Assembly (NCBI GenBank): GCA_963920635.1
Contig: OY987298.1
Span: forward strand, 39,959,787 to 40,023,786
From: Pseudeuparius sepicola
Taxonomy: Eukaryota > Arthropoda > Insecta > Coleoptera > Anthribidae
Direction: 5' to 3'
DNA length: 64,000 nucleotides
This document shows, one piece after another, positions 45,255-55,584 of the stretch (its first letter is position 1; each line of letters opens with the position of its first letter). The notes under the pieces were generated by a model that had not been told where the DNA came from, made no database searches, and saw only the letters and a program-made list of their open reading frames with translations. The translations under genes and the position numbers were made by a program.

Positions 45255-45845
45255 ATAATCGAAGCTGGGTTTTTTGACAACATGAGCTCTCTACCTTGAT
45301 GAAGTTCGTGTTCGTATACCTCATCTAAATTTTTATTTATTATAGTCGTCCATATAGTGCTCCTTTTTCGAATTATTCAATGTAAAGTTTGGAGATGATT
45401 GGTGATAATGAAGATCCCATATCGGTAGGCCATCTTCTTGGAAGTATTACTTATCTTTCAGTGGAAAAAAATAAGTTATGTGAGCAGAAACTATTAGTTC
45501 CATCACTCCTTAGCGACCCTTCTACTGCCAAACTGCTGTAAAGGCTCTCAACGTCAAAGCTTATAATAAAATGGTCCTCTTGAGCCAGTTTGGTGGAGGT
45601 TGTAGTGTCTGGGCCGAATTCTTGACAGAGGATGATTTTCTCCTTGTAGAAGATTGTTCGAGGCCAAAACGTTATCGCTCAGGATTTTCATACTTACGTA
45701 GTGAGTTAAAAATTACAAAACAAACTTCAAAATAACATTTCGTTCCTGATCCATGCTACATTATTTTATAAATAGGTATGTATTTAATTCGAAGTATATT
45801 CAGATTAGTTTATATTTGGAAAACAATTTTAGAGTCTGTTTTCAT
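45255..45845 (-). pseudogene. Penelope-like reverse transcriptase fragment, minus copy
   Basis: Minus-strand copy of the sequence at 47.66-48.65 kb, in inverse orientation. It contains the counterpart of the SFDVESLYSSL and SLSPII stretches, with indels and stops. It runs on to the terminus ACAGAGAG-like / CATGTTGTCAAAAAACCCAG at 45262-45290, which the plus copy has at 48.61-48.65 kb. The two copies form arms of about 500-590 bp around 1.8 kb of unrelated sequence. Head-to-head truncated copies are a known habit of Penelope-like elements. Confidence 0.6.
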
Positions 45846-47654
45846 CAATTACTTATATTTATGTGACACGCAACCCCATACAGCGTTTTGAGATGCATTT
45901 TTCGAAAAATAGTTTAAAAAAATTAGTTCAAAATTAAATTTCCGATAAAATTGAACCTAGGTATGAAAAATTTCGATTTTCCCAATGGTTTTCCCGTAAA
46001 AGCCAAAAAACTGCATGTATAAATTGTGATCATTATAAACGATATATGAAGTACAGATTATGTGAAAATCTATGTTTAGGGGCCAAAATAATAGTCAATT
46101 AATTTTTAAATAACAAAAAGTGGATTGAAGAAAAGAAATTTGAAGAAAAAAATTAATCTTCTTTGAAATATTGGCAGTTTTTGTTAAACAAATCGCGACA
46201 AACCATATAATATACCTTCATTGAGTTTATTGTAAAAATATAAGCAGAATCCAACAAAAGACCTGTTCATTTCTATTTCATTTGTAGGAGTGAAAATCTT
46301 GCTCATGATGAAACTTTTGAAAAATAAAAAGTGAGGTTACCGTTTTTTAAGAATATCTATCTGCTTTTAGTAACAAATGAAATTTTCAGTTAACATTATT
46401 ACCGGAATATGTTCACTTCTAGTAAATAGGTAACCTTCTTTTGTATTTATTTCTGACAATCTTGCAGAGTAGGCACTGCCTCGTCCAGCCACCCCGGATG
46501 AGCGACTGTTAAGGGTGGTGAAATCGTATGTGAATACCCCTGTAGGTTTGTCTCATTCGATCCCTTTGAAATCGTAAAGTTCATATCTGCTGCACTGGCT
46601 TTCTTCCGAAGCTTCCCCGGTACAATTGTCTGCTTATTTGAAATGCATCTCGCATGTAATCAACATAGATTTCCGCAAACTACTAATATAGAAACATAAT
46701 AGCAAGAGTTACGTGCGCTGTGCTGCGCTACTAGATTAGTTTCCATTCTCGGGAACTTAGACGAAAACGAACAATGCAATCATCGGTGGATTAAAAATCC
46801 ATTGGCATGGGAAAACCGCAAGGCAGACAGAGTACAGGATACCTAACTGTGTAGTATAATGCACCTGTATGCAAAAAAACACCCATAAACCTAAACACAC
46901 GGCTTTTATTTAACTAGTTATTTGATATCAAATGAACAACCGATAAAAGTTTAGGAGCCCAAGTATAAAGTTCCACGACAGAAGGCTTTATAATCGTAAA
47001 AAGGGTATCACTTAAAAGATATAGGTACCCAGAAATATATTTTCTAGCTTAGTAACTTACAAAGTTTCAATAACAGATATGGATTTGTAGGCATAATATA
47101 TAATACTTAGTATATATGTATAATAATAGTCGATAAATTGAAAAAATAATTTTTACTGCGATTAAGGAACAAAATTTTCTTTGGCAATAAGTGCAAGAAA
47201 TAACTTAGCAACACAACAAGCTATAAACTCTCTTTGGATAATTCAACAAGGAATCGTGTATTTCAGATAGCTTCTTATAATTATTAGCTAAAACCTTTTT
47301 AGAACTTTAGTGAAAATAAAATAAAATTGTGAGAACTAACGTAGAATAAACTCCCCACTGTATTTTTAGCATTTGAATTGCATTTCCGAAGAACCACAGC
47401 AGAAGCAAAACCTGCGGCGCCTATAATAAAATATATCATTGTGTAAAATTTAACATAAAAGATTGATGAAAGTATTCCAGTTAAAACCCAAACTATTTCT
47501 TACGAAAAGAAAATAGTCGTAAAATTCTTTTAATTGCTTCCAAGATAAAATAATTTTAATTTGGCCTACTTTCGGAATCTATATAATTTAAACAGCATAA
47601 AAACAACACATTTTCCGTAGAAATAGCATATAATTTTCATCATTTGCTAATTGA
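45846..47654. other. Spacer between the Penelope arms
   Basis: Mostly AT-rich, no gene. 46440-46870 is GC-balanced and repeat-free (CCAGCCACCCCGGATGAGCG, GAAATCGTATGTGAATACC), so it may be host sequence trapped between the arms. No frame with a domain. Confidence 0.45.
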
Positions 47655-48150
47655 TTTAAGGAAGGAAAACAGACTCTAAAAATTGTTTTCTAAATATAAA
47701 CTAAACTGAATATACTGCGAATTAAATACATACCTATTTATAAAATAATGTATCATGGCTCAGGAACGTAATGTTATTTTAAAGTTTGTAATTTTTAACT
47801 CACTACGTAAGTATGAAATTCTGAGCGATAACGTTTTGGCCTCGAACAATATTCTACAAGGAGAAAATCATCCTCTGTCAAGAATTCGGCCCAGACACTG
47901 CAACCTCCACCAAACTGGCTCAAGAGGACCATTTTATTATAAGCTTTGACGTTGAGAGCCTTTACAGCAGTTTGGCTAAGGAGTGATGGAACTAATAGTT
48001 TCTGCTCACATAACTCATTTTTTTTTTCTAATGAAAGAAAAGTAATACTTCCAAGAAAATGGCCTACCGATGGGATCTTCATTATCACCAATCATCTCCA
48101 AACTTTGCATTGAATAATTGGAACAATGAGCACTATGGACGACTATAATA
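47655..48150 (+). pseudogene. Penelope-like reverse transcriptase fragment, plus copy
   Basis: One frame gives LAQEDHFIISFDVESLYSSL, matching the RT A-motif region of Penelope-like elements (typically S-F-D-V..L-F/Y-T). Further on CCGATGGGATCTTCATTATC translates as PMGSSLSPIISKLCIE followed by a stop and LE, the MG-x-x-LSP..E-x-x-E part of RT motif B. Stops and frame changes show it is dead. No GIY-YIG endonuclease was found. Confidence 0.7.
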
Positions 48151-48561
48151 TAATAATAATAATAATTATCAACCTCACAATACTCCAAACTAGGAGTACT
48201 CCAGAAGCAATCACATGCTTGTGCGGGGGGGGGGGCAATTACTATTATTTCGTCTTCGTTGCCATTTGCGGCTAGGGCCGACTTTTTTCCCCATAGAACT
48301 AGGATAGCATTCGCTCAAGTACTACGGAAAACCCTAGAAAACCGTAGTAATCCCAGTGTGTGTAGGACAATTAGTAAATCACAAGTATAAAGCTATTTAG
48401 GAGCAATACCGTGAACCCACATTTATCCAGCGCTCTTGGCCATAGCGGTGTTTTTCTTTAAAGACATGTGCATGCCCCTGCTTCGACATCGGTTAGAACC
48501 AAGGTCGATCGAAGGCAGGAAAACATGCAGTCTAAAAAGTCGGTCGGTACGAGCGACGCCA
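48151..48561. other. Insertion that splits the plus Penelope copy
   Basis: In the inverted partner GACGACTATAATAAATAAAA runs straight on into TTTAGATGAGGTATACG. Here the two halves are separated by about 410 bases, which include a poly-G run at 48226-48236. The inserted sequence is GC-balanced with no terminal repeat I can define. Confidence 0.55.
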
Positions 48562-48930
48562 CCCAAAATTTAGTTGAGGTATATACGAACACGAACTTCA
48601 GCAATACAGAGAGCTCATCTTGTCAAACAACCCAGCTTTGAATGGTACCTAAATAATATATTTTAGGTCACTGTGGATATTCTTTCCATTTTAGATTAAA
48701 CTACAATAAATGAAAAATTTTGTAAAATATATAGACAAGACACGCTCTCTGTATTCTCTCTTCTCTGCGATAGGTACTAGCAATGTATTAGTTAAATTTA
48801 CTATGGAAAAAAAAAGAATAACAATAATAGGTATAACTTTCCTTGACGTACTTGTTGGTTGGCCGCTGCGGCAACAGCATACGGACGTCCATAGGACAGA
48901 GGACTCTGAACCAACGAAGAAAAAATGATT
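48562..48930 (+). pseudogene. Penelope-like RT, downstream part
   Basis: After the insertion the plus copy resumes (TTTAGTTGAGGTATATACGA). A frame at about 48800-48870 reads VKFTMEKKRITIIGITFLDV, matching the F-T-x-E..F-L-D stretch that in Penelope-like RTs lies after motif C. HTDVHRTEDSEPTKKK then ends the frame at 48928. Internal frame changes are evident. Confidence 0.5.
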
Positions 48931-49340
48931 GAACAAGACCCTCTACAAATGCACAAAAATGGAGATTCATTACTGATCTGAATGTCGTGTTAAATCAACG
49001 GTTAAAGATGATGGAAGTCGAAGTCCGACAATGTTTCACTCGATCGGTGCTCGGTTGTAACTTTAACTACAGTTAACATCAGAGAGTATCCAATCACCAC
49101 TGAAGACACTACAAGCTCTAGTCTCCAAGTTTTTTCACTTCAAAAGATTACCTTATTTGCAACAGTGTGCCGTGAGTAAAAGGGCGGGGGGGCGAGCTAT
49201 TTTAAGGGCGCCAAAAAAAGGTGTTTTTGTTTTAACAAAGTAAACAAAACATATAATACTTTATGAGATAGGTAAAGCTATAAACAAAAAAATAACCCTG
49301 CCTACTTAATTAACAAAATAATCTCCTTGTTTTTACAGAT
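48931..49340. other. Non-coding, left of hAT remnant
   Basis: Includes a G-run (GGGCGGGGGGGCGAG near 49183-49197), possibly part of the 3' end of the hAT element whose coding tail follows on the minus strand. Confidence 0.4.
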
Positions 49341-49530
49341 TTAAATTTGTCTTATCTTATCATAATCGATTAATTTCGCTGTTTCTGATTCAATACTAAG
49401 TAATGATAAGTTATTTGTCGTTTCCTGAGTCAACATTTTGTTTAACCTGCTAAACGACTTTTCTGCTCCAGGACAGTCGCAAAGTACGGTGGAAAATATT
49501 TTTAACAAAACAGTGAGAGCAGGAGAGCTA
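49341..49530 (-). pseudogene. hAT transposase C-terminal (dimerisation) remnant
   Basis: The minus-strand frame ends LLKIFSTVLCDCPGAEKSFS, RLNKMLTQETTNNLSLLSIE, SETAKLIDYDKIRQI. The order L-L-x-I..V-x-x-A-E-R/K-S-F-S-x-L..R-L..L-x-L-x-S-I-E is the hallmark of the hAT-type dimerisation domain (ZMYM1-like elements). Upstream residues in the same frame (Cys/Ser-rich, CpG-rich DNA at 49530-49680) do not look like hAT and probably come from a junction. Only the last 60 or so residues remain, so it is a truncated fossil. Confidence 0.75.
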
Positions 49531-50600
49531 AGGGTGAGTGATGAACTTGCGAGGTGGAGGTAACGACGACTCGAAGAGCGAGGAAAGACTGAAAGAGGAA
49601 AGTCAAGGGCGGCGGCGCAGCAAAGTAGTGAACAAAGCAGCGTTGCCAACCGCTCTTTTAAAGGAAATGTTCGCCGGGGAAAACGCAAAAATAATACAAA
49701 TAATACACCATAATATTGTCGTGACTGTATACGTTCAATTTTGCAATTGCACTAGAGCTCAAAGGGCCTCTACGGCACGCTACTGCTTATGTAGCTGTGT
49801 ACTCTGTTATACGTAGTAAATAATTTTAGATATTGTGTCAAATGGATGGGATCATAATAATAATTTTTGAATGCGAGTTGAAAAAGTATAACTTAGAAAC
49901 ATGATCTTTGTACTATAGGCGTTACAGATAGCCCTGTGCCTCCCCACTTAGTCGCTCGTACAGGCAATCCGTTTTATTTTTATCCGGTCTTTTAACGGGG
50001 ACATATTTCTCTTTGCGGGTGTCTTTCAGAATCCAGAGCATAGTTTTAAAACAAATATCGTGTCGTGTAATCCAATCCGTACGTATTGCCCTTACATCAA
50101 AGCGCTAAATTTAGCTGAGGCCCATTGTAAGGGGGAAAATTCTCAATGCATTTGACACCTTTCGCCTCAGACGACACTTTGATTTACGGCTGGTGAAGGG
50201 GTGTAACCTGTAGATTTTCTGTGTTGATAAACTCGTGTCTTTAAAAGAGTATTCCTCGGGTAATATGCCCAAAGAATGCTGACATAATATAGGGGTTATA
50301 AATAGGTATATTTATATCCGTCGCTATAAAGAACTTTACAAATTTTAGAAATTTGTTCAGAGAATATAGATTTATTATTGTCATTAATTTGGTATTATTT
50401 AAATTCCTGGGACTCGATCATGTTTAACATTTATTTTTAACGTTAAATCTTTTCAGTAAAAGAGGTTTCACAAAAGGCTAAAGTTTTCTGCAAAAGAAAG
50501 GGTTTTCGTTAAAACTTCAACGCGAGGTAACATAAATACTTAAATTAATTATTATATGGATTGACAAATATAGAACCTTTAAGATTTTTTCTTCCTTTTG
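49531..50600. other. Mostly unique non-coding DNA
   Basis: 49531-49700 is purine- and CpG-rich and opens frames on both strands, without a domain. 49960-50260 is GC-balanced (TTTTAACGGGGACATATTTC, CGCTAAATTTAGCTGAGGCC) and may be regulatory. No gene is supported. Confidence 0.4.
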
Positions 50601-52254
50601 TTTTTAGTTCGTTGTTAGTTTAATTTTGTTTTGTTTTGCTTTATATTATGTCCATAGTATCGCTGTATATTATAGCTATTATTGTATTAATTTATTTAAC
50701 CATGGTAAGAAGGGGGGAAAACGTTTAGGTGGAAATTTTAGTTTACCAATTGTTGGTATGAACTGTCAGAAGAGGAGTTATTTAGAATTAAATTGTGGTA
50801 TTCGGAGCGATTTGCGGGTAGCAAAAAAGTTTATTTTTCCCCCTTTTTGTTTTTTGTAGGTAAAAGGAAGAAAACCTCTTTCTATAGTGGGTTTGGAAAA
50901 ATGCAAGATATTATGATAAAACACATTATGGATAATTTTTTAATTAATTTTTTTATAATGTTTTTTTAAATGAAGAATTGTTTATAAATTTGAAAAGTTT
51001 TGTTATTATATTTTTTATGTAGATACTTAAAGAATTTCTAGGATATTTCTTTTCGTATAATTATTTATTTTACTCAAAATTTGTATATTATTGTTAAAGT
51101 TAAACTGGTGGACATTATCATTAGTTGATGCTGTACAATAATTGCTATTGTTAGTTCTTACATCATATTTATGCTTATATAACCGTTTATAGAGATATTA
51201 TGTGGTTTGACCGATATAATTTTAAAAATTTTATAAATTAAGTTAGATTCTAAATTATTTTCAGTGTTTGGTTTTAATTCTATGAAAAATTTTTTGTGTA
51301 ATAATTTGGTTTATGTCCAATTTTAAACGTGAATGGAAGTAATTAGAAGTTATTAAAAGCCTTTAGATTATTGTCGATTTCATTTTTATGTATTCACAAG
51401 ACGCAGTCATCTACATATTGTATAAAAATGGTCTAGTGTTTCAATGTTGTACAGCAGTTGACGATTGATTGACGACCATGAATAAGGAAAAAAATAATTA
51501 AAGACTACTTTTGGTGTAGAATTATTGTTTATGTCATTTATACGTAGGTAGTTTATGTTCTTGTTACTGGTTTCTTTCATGAATTATACACAAAACCATT
51601 ATTAAAAAATTGAGTACCTAGGTTCACCGACAAAACTGTAAATTTCTCTTCTTCAAAAAAATAAAATAAATCAATATATTACATTAGTAAGTTTCCGAAT
51701 GTAAAAGGAGCATATTTTTCAAAACTTGTGGGCAATCACTAACGTGCATTTTCATAATTCAGCACTTTAGACAAAATTGTATGTTACGGTAAGTGGCTTA
51801 TGGGCTATCAGACAAAACAATATGTCAATTTGTGTATCAATAAATTGTAGGAAAAAAGTTCAGTCTATGCGAAATGATTTCAGATGCTCTGAAAAAAAAA
51901 AAGACATTTATACGCCCTCGAAGTATGTTAGATGGTAAATTAAATATAAGTTTTTATTTTTTCCTTAACTCACGCTTTAATACTTTTTGTAGATACAATT
52001 TATTTTAGATTAACAGATCCGATTGGTGATTGGTGATTGGTTCCTGGTGTTTTTCGGCTGTATTTTACTTCTAATGTTTCTGAAGTTATACTCTTCGGAT
52101 CTCTCCATAACACATGTATGCAAGAATTGTATCAATCATCATTAGATTTTATAAAGAATAGCTTGGAATTTATTTGTTTATCGGCCATTTTATCAGAAAC
52201 TATAAATAATATCCCCAAATAGTGGATCAGTAGTTATTATTTATTGACTCCGAT
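50601..52254. other. AT-rich desert
   Basis: Strongly AT-rich with long T and A runs. I see no gene or repeat. The frame 50626-50859 is AT-rich without domain. Confidence 0.5.
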
Positions 52255-52445
52255 AATTATTGCTAATCCCGAAATTGGCAAATCCTGAACTCTCCCGCTA
52301 ACTGTGCCAACCCCACCCAGTTAATGGTTTCCATAGGTATACAAGTGGCAAGTGGCGCCAGGAGAGATGTTTATCGAGTGAGCGCGTGTGGTTATTATGC
52401 TAACTGCTCGAGGATCATTACCGAATCATGCCATAAATAACTGCC
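52255..52445. promoter_or_regulatory. GC-balanced island with homeodomain-type words
   Basis: Short repeat-free island with CCCAGTTAATGGTTTCC, ATGTTTATCGAGTGAGCGCG, GGTTATTATGCTAACTGC and GCCATAAATAACTGCC, similar in style to the other islands. A poly-G run of about 15 follows at 52461-52473. Confidence 0.25.
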
Positions 52446-53325
52446 AAAAACTTACTCGGTTGGGGGGGGGGGGGTAATGGGGCCCAGGGTTTCCACAATG
52501 ATAGTCCTGGGGAGATGACTGAGGTGAGGTAAGGAAACAGAGTTGATTAGGAGCGAAGACAGTTAACAAAGGGATAGTAATAAACCGAATGCGCAAGAAC
52601 AACGAGAACAATAATTTTTGAATTAACCTAGACTGTCTGCTGCCAACGTTTTTGAGTTGCTATATAGGGTGACATTGAATTATGGTACTTCCCATTTACA
52701 ATCACGCCAACGACAGAAATGCACAGGGTCGCACTTCGAAGCACACGTAGCGCGCGTATATTCCCATTTTGGTTTCTCTGCCGGTGGAAGAATACGAGCT
52801 GGAGATGCCACATATTCATCTGAACATTGTTTTTATAATAATTAAGCTATGTCAAAAAAAAAAAATAAGTACAACAATACAGGGTGACCGTATTTCGAGT
52901 CTATGCATGGGATCTTGGCTATTTTAAGAGATACGAGGTCGGTTAAATTGGGGCAAAGTTGCGGAATTTGATTCCGAGTAACATGGTAAAAAGAAATTTT
53001 GGCTGGCCCTTTTCGTTTTGAAAATAATGCGAAAAAACTGAAAATTGTCGTTTTCGTTTTTATTTTTTTAAACGAAAACGAATGGCGCTAGACATTTCTA
53101 AGTTAAACATTATTAAGGCACTTTTTTACAAGGAATCTAAATATGACCTCGCATTTTTTTTCTCGCCTCTCTGGACAAAGATATGACGATCAACTTTTAT
53201 TTTTCTTATGGGCGCCATATTATATTTTTGCATTTTTGAAAAGAGGATATTTTTCTGGTTAAAATGATATGTCACACATTATGCTTTACTTTGTTTTTCT
53301 TGCCGTAATATCAAAATGATCGTTT
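52446..53325. other. Non-coding with eroded AGGGTGAC termini
   Basis: TATAGGGTGACATTGAATTA at 52664 and ACAGGGTGACCGTATTTCG at 52880 look like eroded ends of the ACAGGGTG family. The sequence AACGAAAACG at about 53060 mirrors CGTTTTCGTTTT just before it, a local hairpin. No gene. Confidence 0.4.
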
Positions 53326-53329
53326 TTGC

Positions 53330-53945
53330 ATAGAGTGCCTTGGAAACGTAAGCCCCATAATGTTTGACGTTTTTGCATAAAGTGCCTTGGAAACATAAGC
53401 CTAGTTACCCATTGTTGCGAAGTGTGCTTTGCAATATTGTTTAACGGTTCAGTAAAAATTCAGTTAATGTTAAACTTATTGATTAATAAACATACCACGA
53501 GAGTATGATCTTAGACCTTGTTATTTATTCGTCATTTGCCATTAACACTAAAAGAGTCAAACTGGAAACACAAGAACAACAAAAACCTAGACGAGTAGAC
53601 AATCCTGTTTTACAATAAATGTTCAATTTGTCCTCCTTGTTCCTTGTTCCTCAAGGCACAATGCAGCACGTTTCCTTAAATTGTTTATGGCTCGTCCAAT
53701 ATCCCTTCCACGTCATTTATATTAGAGGAATAATAAATTTGAATCATGTCACGCTTTTCTTCATGTGAAAATGACATTTTTTCAGTAAAATAAAGTATCC
53801 GTGACACTTAAAATAGTACTAAACTATCAAACGTTATATGGGGCTTATGTTTCCAAGGCATTCTATGCAGAAATGTCAAACATTATGGGACTTATGTTTC
53901 CAAGGGACTCATCTATGCAAAAACGTCAAACATTATGAGTAGTAA
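53330..53945 (-). mobile_element. Internally deleted mariner/IS630-like element
   Basis: Inverted repeats of about 90-110 bp (TGCCTTGGAAACATAAGCC, CATAATGTTTGACGTTTTTGC) frame the unit on both sides. The interior carries, on the minus strand, the start and the end of a transposase joined together with the middle missing. The right arm has an additional tandem half-unit (GGGACTTATGTTTCCAAGGG). This is a typical deletion-derived, non-autonomous element. Confidence 0.7.
53612..53775 (-). pseudogene. Transposase start fused to transposase end
   Basis: From ATG (minus, about 53775) the frame reads MSFSHEEKRDMIQIYYSSNI, the usual start of IS630/mariner-type transposases (E-E..D-M-I-x-I-Y). It ends at a stop after GILDEP. 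Immediately downstream, in neighbouring frames, come AINNLRKRAALCLEEQG and GGQIEHLL plus stop. These match the known C-terminal end (R-x-R..C-x-x..G-G-x-I/F-E-H-L-L) of the same family. The catalytic DDE/D core is gone. Confidence 0.65.
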
Positions 53946-53964
53946 TACAAAGAGAGTACGGGCT

Positions 53965-54168
53965 CACTTTGACCTCAGTTGACCCCTTGATCCTGAGAGT
54001 CCCCTACGGCCCGAGGTCACGGGAGCAAAGTGGCTACGTCATGCCCGAGGTCACGTGACGTCACCGGATGACCCCAGTTGACCCCTAGATCCTGATAGGT
54101 TAACCTTTGACCTTTGGGCCACGTGTGACCCCCAGTTGACCCCCCCAGTCTGATTTGCCGAGTTCAAA
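53965..54168 (+). promoter_or_regulatory. Array of TGACC(C/T) half-sites upstream of the OB-fold-like ORF
   Basis: In 200 bases the hexamer TGACCT/TGACCC or its complement (A/G)GGTCA occurs about ten times: TTTGACCTCAGTTGACCCC, CCGAGGTCACG (twice), CACGTGACGTCACC, GATGACCCCAGTTGACCCC, CCTTTGACCTTTGGG and GTGACCCCCAGTTGACCCCC. The longer phrase CAGTTGACCCC..GATCCTGA is directly repeated. AGGTCA/TGACCT is the nuclear-receptor half-site, so a hormone-receptor-responsive enhancer is one reading; a GC-rich minisatellite is the other. It ends 12 bases before the ATG and has no TATA box. Confidence 0.5.
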
Positions 54169-54477
54169 ATGCAGTCGTTCCTGAATCACCTGAACAAGAA
54201 TTTGATCGTCAAGAAATTCGAAAGCGTTCAAAATATGGACGTGGATGAAAATTTTCAAATCACGAGCGTGGACAAAGTGAACACGCAATACGGAGAGAAG
54301 GTCTACGTAGAGTTCGAAGAATTTAAGACGGTGCTGCTGCAACGATACACGGCCGAGTTTACGCCCCAACGGATCGAAGAAATTAATAGGGATATCGGTA
54401 ACGGAAGGAGGTATTACATGAAGAGTCTTGGACCCGTCGGCCGATCTACAAATATCGAATTTATTGTAGAACCATGA
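54169..54477 (+). CDS. Small OB-fold-like protein, possible ssDNA-binding
   Basis: An intact 102-codon frame with good start context (CAAAATGC). The N-terminus is polar (MQSFLNHLNKNLIVKKFESV). A beta-rich core follows with ITSVDKVNTQYGEKVYVEFE (about 43-62) and LLQRYTAEFTPQRIEEIN (about 68-85), and it ends GRSTNIEFIVEP. The order 'YG-x-x-V-x-V-E .. x-L-x-x-R-Y/F .. I-E-x-I-N .. I-E-F' resembles OB-fold single-strand-binding proteins carried by some mobile elements and DNA viruses of animals; I recognise the pattern, not a named family. Base use is more GC-balanced than the flanks. The stop overlaps the next start (ATGA), so the two ORFs probably share one mRNA. Confidence 0.6.
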   Translation: MQSFLNHLNKNLIVKKFESVQNMDVDENFQITSVDKVNTQYGEKVYVEFEEFKTVLLQRYTAEFTPQRIEEINRDIGNGRRYYMKSLGPVGRSTNIEFIVEP

Positions 54478-54596
54478 CGAAGCTGGAGTACAGAAGAAAA
54501 CTGCAACAATATTTGAAGAATTTAGAAGCATTGAAATATGAACTTATGTTATATGAAATTAAAATGAAGATAAAACATATTGACTTACACAATTAA
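54474..54596 (+). CDS. 40-aa helical ORF overlapping the OB-fold-like ORF
   Basis: ATG at 54474 lies inside the ATGA that ends the preceding ORF, giving a 4-nt overlap in a different frame. The product is one predicted charged amphipathic helix (KLEYRRKLQQYLKNLEALKY then ELMLYEIKMKIK) with heptad-like Leu/Tyr spacing, fit for coiled-coil pairing. Overlaps of this type permit termination-reinitiation, known from viral and mobile-element bicistronic mRNAs but rare in cellular insect genes. The stop at 54594-54596 is followed almost at once by AATAAA. The close packing supports it as a real second cistron. Confidence 0.5.
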   Translation: MTKLEYRRKLQQYLKNLEALKYELMLYEIKMKIKHIDLHN

Positions 54597-54601
54597 TTTT
54601 T

Positions 54602-54607
54602 AATAAA
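54602..54607 (+). terminator. Poly(A) signal AATAAA of the bicistronic unit
   Basis: AATAAA starts five bases after the stop codon of the 40-aa ORF, and TTTTGTTGTGTTTTTTT (GU/U-rich) follows 15-30 bases later, as expected for a cleavage region. Confidence 0.6.
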
Positions 54608-54735
54608 CGTTTAAAAATCTTTTGTTGTGTTTTTTTATAAGAATCTTTGTGTTGAAGGGAAAACACCTGAAGCATCATATTATAATAAAACTCTCACTCT
54701 AAGCAATAATATCACTCTATTCCACTGTTATGTGT

Positions 54736-55425
54736 ATACAGGGTGATTCTTAACTTATACACATAAATTTGGAAAATTGTAGGTTATGTCAAGTAATGGC
54801 TAATAATGAAAAAAAAAGTCTAATAAAATTGTTATCGATAAGGTCTGCGTTTGTGATCTTATGAACCATAATTTTTAATTTATTTGTGCAAATAAACCCC
54901 GAATTGTTCAAGTACACAAAAATATAACTCAGCTGTTGCGTCGCATCGGGTTACTCGCTGCGAACGCGTGACCGCATAGTAAATATATAGTAAGAGAAAA
55001 CACGTGGAATAGTTCACGACAGACGCCTGCTTTGTTTGGTCGAGCACTCAGCGATTTTGCTGAAACCGCATATAGAACAATAGGCTACAAATTTCACCCA
55101 ATTATCTTCTAAATAAAAAAATCTGAAAAAATTGCAGATAGAATAATAAACGGAAAATTTGGGAAAATCAGCATGTAACGCAAACGATTTAGGCCGGAAT
55201 CTTCAACTAGACACGTGGAAATCCGAGGTAGACTCCTTGGTATCAGGAAATGTGATACAATATGGTAAATAAGAAACCACGTGGAACCGTATATGATGCG
55301 ATGTACAACGTAAACAATTAGTACGTCAGGGGCTCGGATTTTCTGCTGATGCAGGTGTATCGTGATTTCCAAATATATCTTCTGATCGGCTGATCGGAAA
55401 AAATCCTCATATAGCGCAATCGATT
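54736..55425. other. Non-coding with repeated CACGTGGAA and an ACAGGGTG terminus
   Basis: TACAGGGTGATTCTTAAC at 54738 is a family-type terminus without visible partner. CACGTGGAA occurs at 55001, 55212 and 55278, each after A/C-rich sequence. The phrase around 55261-55320 (TGGTAAATAAGAAACCACG.. GATGCGATGTACAACGTAAA) is echoed at 59766-59830 (TGGTAAACAAGAGGCCACG.. AATGCAATGTAATCC), tying this region to the 59-kb unit. No gene. Confidence 0.45.
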
Positions 55426-55429
55426 TTGG

Positions 55430-55575
55430 GGCCACCCCTTGGGGGGGGTGGACTTAGTCTACCCCGGGGTGGGTGGGGGGTGGCGGGTGGGCAACTACGT
55501 GCCAGGAGGAACGGAGGCCGAAGGCCTCCGTCCGACTGGCATGTAGTTGCCCGAACAAAATCCACCCTTCCCCCT
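55430..55575. repeat. GC-rich nested hairpin (telomere-like)
   Basis: The outer arms GGGCAACTACGTGCCAG (55489-55505) and CTGGCATGTAGTTGCCC (55536-55552) pair with one mismatch. Inside, ACGGAGGCC and GGCCTCCGT (55511-55519, 55523-55531) pair perfectly over a 3-base loop. Further out GGGGGTGGA and TCCACCC (55443-55451, 55561-55567) can extend the stem around G-rich bulges. GC content is extreme for the window. Such folded GC-rich palindromes occur at the ends of parvovirus-type genomes and in some transposons; which one applies is not shown. Confidence 0.75.
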
Positions 55576-55584
55576 TGCACGCGT

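Noticed and set aside
48226..48236. Poly-G run as a functional quadruplex
   Set aside because: Single homopolymer runs here and at 52.46 kb are likely slippage or sequencing artefacts; no G-tract series is present.
48710..48928. Independent 72-aa gene
   Set aside because: Its peptide matches the post-catalytic part of a Penelope-like reverse transcriptase in continuation of the fragment upstream, so it is part of that pseudogene.
49538..49816. 92-codon plus-strand frame
   Set aside because: Overlaps the junction next to the hAT tail antisense; composition is charged low-complexity from purine-rich DNA with no domain.
54100..54531. 143-codon minus-strand open frame
   Set aside because: Antisense shadow of the OB-fold-like ORF and the TGACC array; the plus strand has the start context, overlap and poly(A) signal.
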